Shown piece by piece: positions 6,505 through 7,993 of a DNA stretch of 7,993 nt. Source of the DNA: Candidatus Fermentithermobacillaceae bacterium (GTDB lineage: Bacteria; Bacillota; Sulfobacillia; Fermentithermobacillales; Fermentithermobacillaceae); NCBI GenBank assembly GCA_012842105.1, contig DUTL01000199.1:1-7993 (forward strand). Direction: 5' to 3'. The first letter of the stretch is position 1, and every line of letters begins with the position of its first letter. The translations under genes and the position numbers were made by a program. Below the pieces are notes generated by a model that had not been told where the DNA came from, ran no database searches, and worked only from the letters and a program-made list of their open reading frames with translations.

Positions 6505-7185
6505 TCAAATATAAGTGTTCAAGGTCTTCAAGGCATCTTCGAATTCGTGCTTCTTTGCTACGAGGAATGTTACAGCATTTTCAGCTTGTTTTACCTTGCT
6601 TATGTTCCTGGCATCATGCGACGGAAGCCCGCTTCCCTGAATCTCGATTAGGCCGTATAGCGCTCCTGCCTTGATTTCTGCCCCTGTGATCTGGTTCCAA
6701 CGGTACTTAATGCATTTTTTGCCTGTCAGAGATCCGGAAGCCATTCCAGATTTCAAGATGAATAGATGCTTCGACGAGCATGCCAGGGCTTCCCCGGTAT
6801 TTCCGAGCACAGCCACCTCTACCTGTTCTCCTGGTTCCAGATTCTCCTCAAGAAGTTTCCTCATCGTACCCAGGGCTTCAGCGCCTCGGGGCGCAGTGGC
6901 GGCTCTTGCTGCGGTTCTTGGCCTTGACGACATTACTGAGGACATGATGTAGTCATATTTCTTCATTATCCCGAGCTTCTCCATGCAATCGGTGCAAAGC
7001 CGCTGGCCGTCGATTGTCTTGAAATGTTCGCCTGACAGGAACGGTTGCTTGCCGCATTTGTCACACGATACATTGCCTATCGTTGCTGTAAGACATTTTT
7101 CGCAGTACCATGTTTCGTCCACGATAATCAAATCAGTGCGGGCAATTCCAAGGTTTGAGACTCCGCACTTTGTGCAATTCGCCAA
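6505..7185 (-). CDS. Double zinc-ribbon protein with C-terminal bacterial PH-like domain
   Basis: This 226-residue protein has two four-cysteine modules at its N-terminus. The first is Cys4/Cys7 with Cys28/Cys31. The second is Cys41/Cys44 with Cys64/Cys67. The spacing resembles LIM-type or treble-clef zinc-binding pairs. A flexible Ala/Arg/Ser-rich stretch (about 82-104) leads into a domain at about 108-226. Its pattern 'LEPGEQVEVAVLG', 'SSKHLFILKSG', 'YRWNQITGAEIK' and 'GLIEIQGSG' resembles bacterial PH-like (bPH/YokE-type) domains. No membrane span or enzyme motif is visible, so it is best read as a binding or adaptor protein. The start is TTG at 7185-7183, with AGGGGGG (7200-7194) eight nt upstream. 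It precedes the AAA+ gene by 112 nt on the same strand, and is probably part of the same module. The zinc sites are clear; the PH assignment is by remembered pattern. Confidence 0.78.
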   Translation of the reverse strand: MANCTKCGVSNLGIARTDLIIVDETWYCEKCLTATIGNVSCDKCGKQPFLSGEHFKTIDGQRLCTDCMEKLGIMKKYDYIMSSVMSSRPRTAARAATAPRGAEALGTMRKLLEENLEPGEQVEVAVLGNTGEALACSSKHLFILKSGMASGSLTGKKCIKYRWNQITGAEIKAGALYGLIEIQGSGLPSHDARNISKVKQAENAVTFLVAKKHEFEDALKTLNTYI

Positions 7186-7200
7186 TGTATCTACCCCCCT
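7183..7200 (-). promoter_or_regulatory. SD and TTG start of the zinc-ribbon/PH gene
   Basis: AGGGGGG at 7200-7194 is followed by eight bases and TTG (7185-7183). The CxxC motif begins at residue 4, so the true start must be at or before this codon. No ATG or GTG lies in frame just upstream. Confidence 0.6.
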
Positions 7201-7206
7201 AGAAGG

Positions 7207-7215
7207 ATTATCGCA
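7207..7215 (-). promoter_or_regulatory. Candidate extended -10 promoter for the zinc/PH-AAA-VWA genes
   Basis: TGCGATAAT at 7215-7207 fits the extended -10 pattern TGn followed by a TATAAT-like hexamer. It would start transcription near 7200, giving a very short leader of about 15 nt that still holds the SD. No good -35 element is present, which extended -10 promoters can tolerate. The site lies in the only sizeable gap upstream of the three-gene module. Confidence 0.35.
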
Positions 7216-7262
7216 ATTAGCAACATGTACTTTAGCGCAATGGGTAATATGTGTGCAGGAAA

Positions 7263-7320
7263 GGCCAACCGGCCAATTTGTGGCTAATAGCCTATTTGAC
7301 CCCTGCTGAGGATGTCAGCA
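7263..7320 (-). terminator. Cluster of short hairpins after the M20 gene; possible weak terminator
   Basis: Starting 9 nt after the M20 stop codon, three small inverted repeats follow one another. The first is TGCTGA-CATCC-TCAGCA (7320-7304, perfect 6-bp stem). The second is GGCT-ATT-AGCC (7292-7282). The third is GGCC-GGTT-GGCC (7274-7263), followed by only three T residues. None has the T-tract of a standard intrinsic terminator. They may still weaken read-through or protect the 3' end. Confidence 0.35.
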
Positions 7321-7329
7321 ATTCGTTGC

Positions 7330-7993
7330 TCAGTTGGTTGTACTTGAACGGGCGTTTTCAAGGCGCTGTCTTGCCTTTTCCAGCAGGCCAGGTTGAAAAA
7401 CAAGATCGGCAGCGCATAACGCCATCACTTTAGCTGCCATTAGGGTTGAATCAATGGCTTGGGGGGTTATTGTATCATCAGCCATTTCCTTCGAGTGCCC
7501 TCGGGCATCAGACACCGCAAATCCAATTTGTATGCACGGAATCTCCCAGGTAACGCTACCTACGTCGGTTACGCCCCCTCCGGTTCTTGGCTCATCCGCA
7601 GGTATATCCCGCCCCAGGTACTCAAAGTTCTTTCTGGCAAGGCCTCTTAGCACCGGGTGTTCCAGGGTTTCCCGGAAAAGCGGCTGGTAATGCCTGAATT
7701 CTACTGTTGCGCCCACAGCCCAGGCTGAACCCTCAGCACACTGCCTTACTTTGGGAATGACTGTGTCCTCGAGGTAGCGCGAGTCTTTCGCTCTAACGGT
7801 GAACCTGGCAGTTGCTCTGTCAGGCACTATGTTAGGAGCGTCGCCTCCGTGGGTTATAATTCCTGCCAGCCTTACATCATCTCGCAAGTAGTTCTTCATG
7901 GTTCTTATCTTCATGTAAGCTGAGACACAGGCATCCAATGCGTTGATGCCCGCTCCAGGGTTTCCTCCTGCATGGGCTGATTTGCCTAAGAAG
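7330..7993 (-). CDS. M20-family amidohydrolase/peptidase (AbgB/PM20D2-like), C-terminal part
   Basis: The gene enters from the high-coordinate edge, so its N-terminus and first metal ligands are missing; about 220 residues remain. The fragment opens with GKSAHAGGNPGAGINALDA, the start of the dimerisation ('lid') domain, with His at fragment residue 7. It continues with GIITHGGDAPNIVPD (His48), typical of this domain. The catalytic domain resumes with TGGGVTDVGSVTWEIP (Asp143), and GHSKEMA carries the probable last zinc ligand, His166. These patterns match the AbgB/PM20D2 branch, whose known members hydrolyse p-aminobenzoyl-glutamate or beta-alanyl-lysine-type dipeptides. The exact substrate here cannot be told. 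TTG at 7938 is an internal leucine codon, not the start, because conserved residues continue upstream to the edge. It ends 144 nt before the zinc/PH gene. Confidence 0.88.
   Translation of the reverse strand, partial: FLGKSAHAGGNPGAGINALDACVSAYMKIRTMKNYLRDDVRLAGIITHGGDAPNIVPDRATARFTVRAKDSRYLEDTVIPKVRQCAEGSAWAVGATVEFRHYQPLFRETLEHPVLRGLARKNFEYLGRDIPADEPRTGGGVTDVGSVTWEIPCIQIGFAVSDARGHSKEMADDTITPQAIDSTLMAAKVMALCAADLVFQPGLLEKARQRLENARSSTTN

Noticed and set aside
7936..7938. TTG at 7938 as the start of the M20 protein.
   Set aside because: The conserved GKSAHAGG...GINA segment continues in frame upstream to the window edge, so this codon is internal.
1..7993. CRISPR arrays, insertion sequences, tRNA or rRNA genes, phage or plasmid signatures.
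   Set aside because: No regular spaced repeats, transposase motifs, terminal inverted repeats or RNA-gene signatures were seen on either strand.

Overview
The window is one unidirectional run of genes: every gene I can support lies on the minus strand, so transcription reads from high to low coordinates. Base composition is close to balanced. Strong G-rich Shine-Dalgarno (SD) sequences, frequent TTG/GTG starts, an Amidase_3 cell-wall amidase, a short-form Orn/Lys/Arg decarboxylase and a CofE-like protein of the type seen in Clostridia together suggest a Bacillota (Firmicutes) genome, perhaps a clostridial or related anaerobic lineage. This taxonomic guess rests on protein style only, since no rRNA or tRNA is present.

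Layout in the direction of transcription. (1) 7993-7330: the C-terminal part of an M20-family amidohydrolase (AbgB/PM20D2-like), cut by the window edge. (2) 7329-7186: a gap with three small hairpins and a candidate extended -10 promoter. (3) 7185-6505: a small protein with two four-cysteine zinc-binding modules joined to a bacterial PH-like domain. (4) 6392-4788: an AAA+ ATPase of the Mg-chelatase ChlI/MoxR type with a long low-complexity C-terminal tail. (5) 4791-3079: a protein ending in a VWA/MIDAS domain, overlapping the ATPase gene by 4 nt. (6) 3078-2960: a gap with an imperfect inverted repeat, a TATAAT box and a tiny arginine-rich leader ORF. (7) 2959-1397: an Orn/Lys/Arg decarboxylase. 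(8) 1400-294: an N-acetylmuramoyl-L-alanine amidase, overlapping the decarboxylase by 4 nt. (9) 287-1: the N-terminal third or so of a coenzyme F420-0:L-glutamate ligase (CofE)-like protein, 6 nt after the amidase.

Two functional blocks stand out. The first is the zinc-ribbon/PH protein, AAA+ ATPase and VWA protein. The ATPase ends in a flexible linker and the VWA gene starts in a 4-nt overlap, so the pair reads like a split ChlD/BchD (AAA+, linker, VWA). No large chelatase H/CobN subunit is visible. The likeliest role is an ATP-driven remodelling or metal-insertion machine with an unknown client, with the zinc/PH protein as a possible adaptor. The second block is the tightly coupled decarboxylase, amidase and CofE-like genes, whose joint logic is unclear. 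The ATPase/VWA module, with its uncharacterised VWA N-terminal region, is the best candidate for something undescribed.
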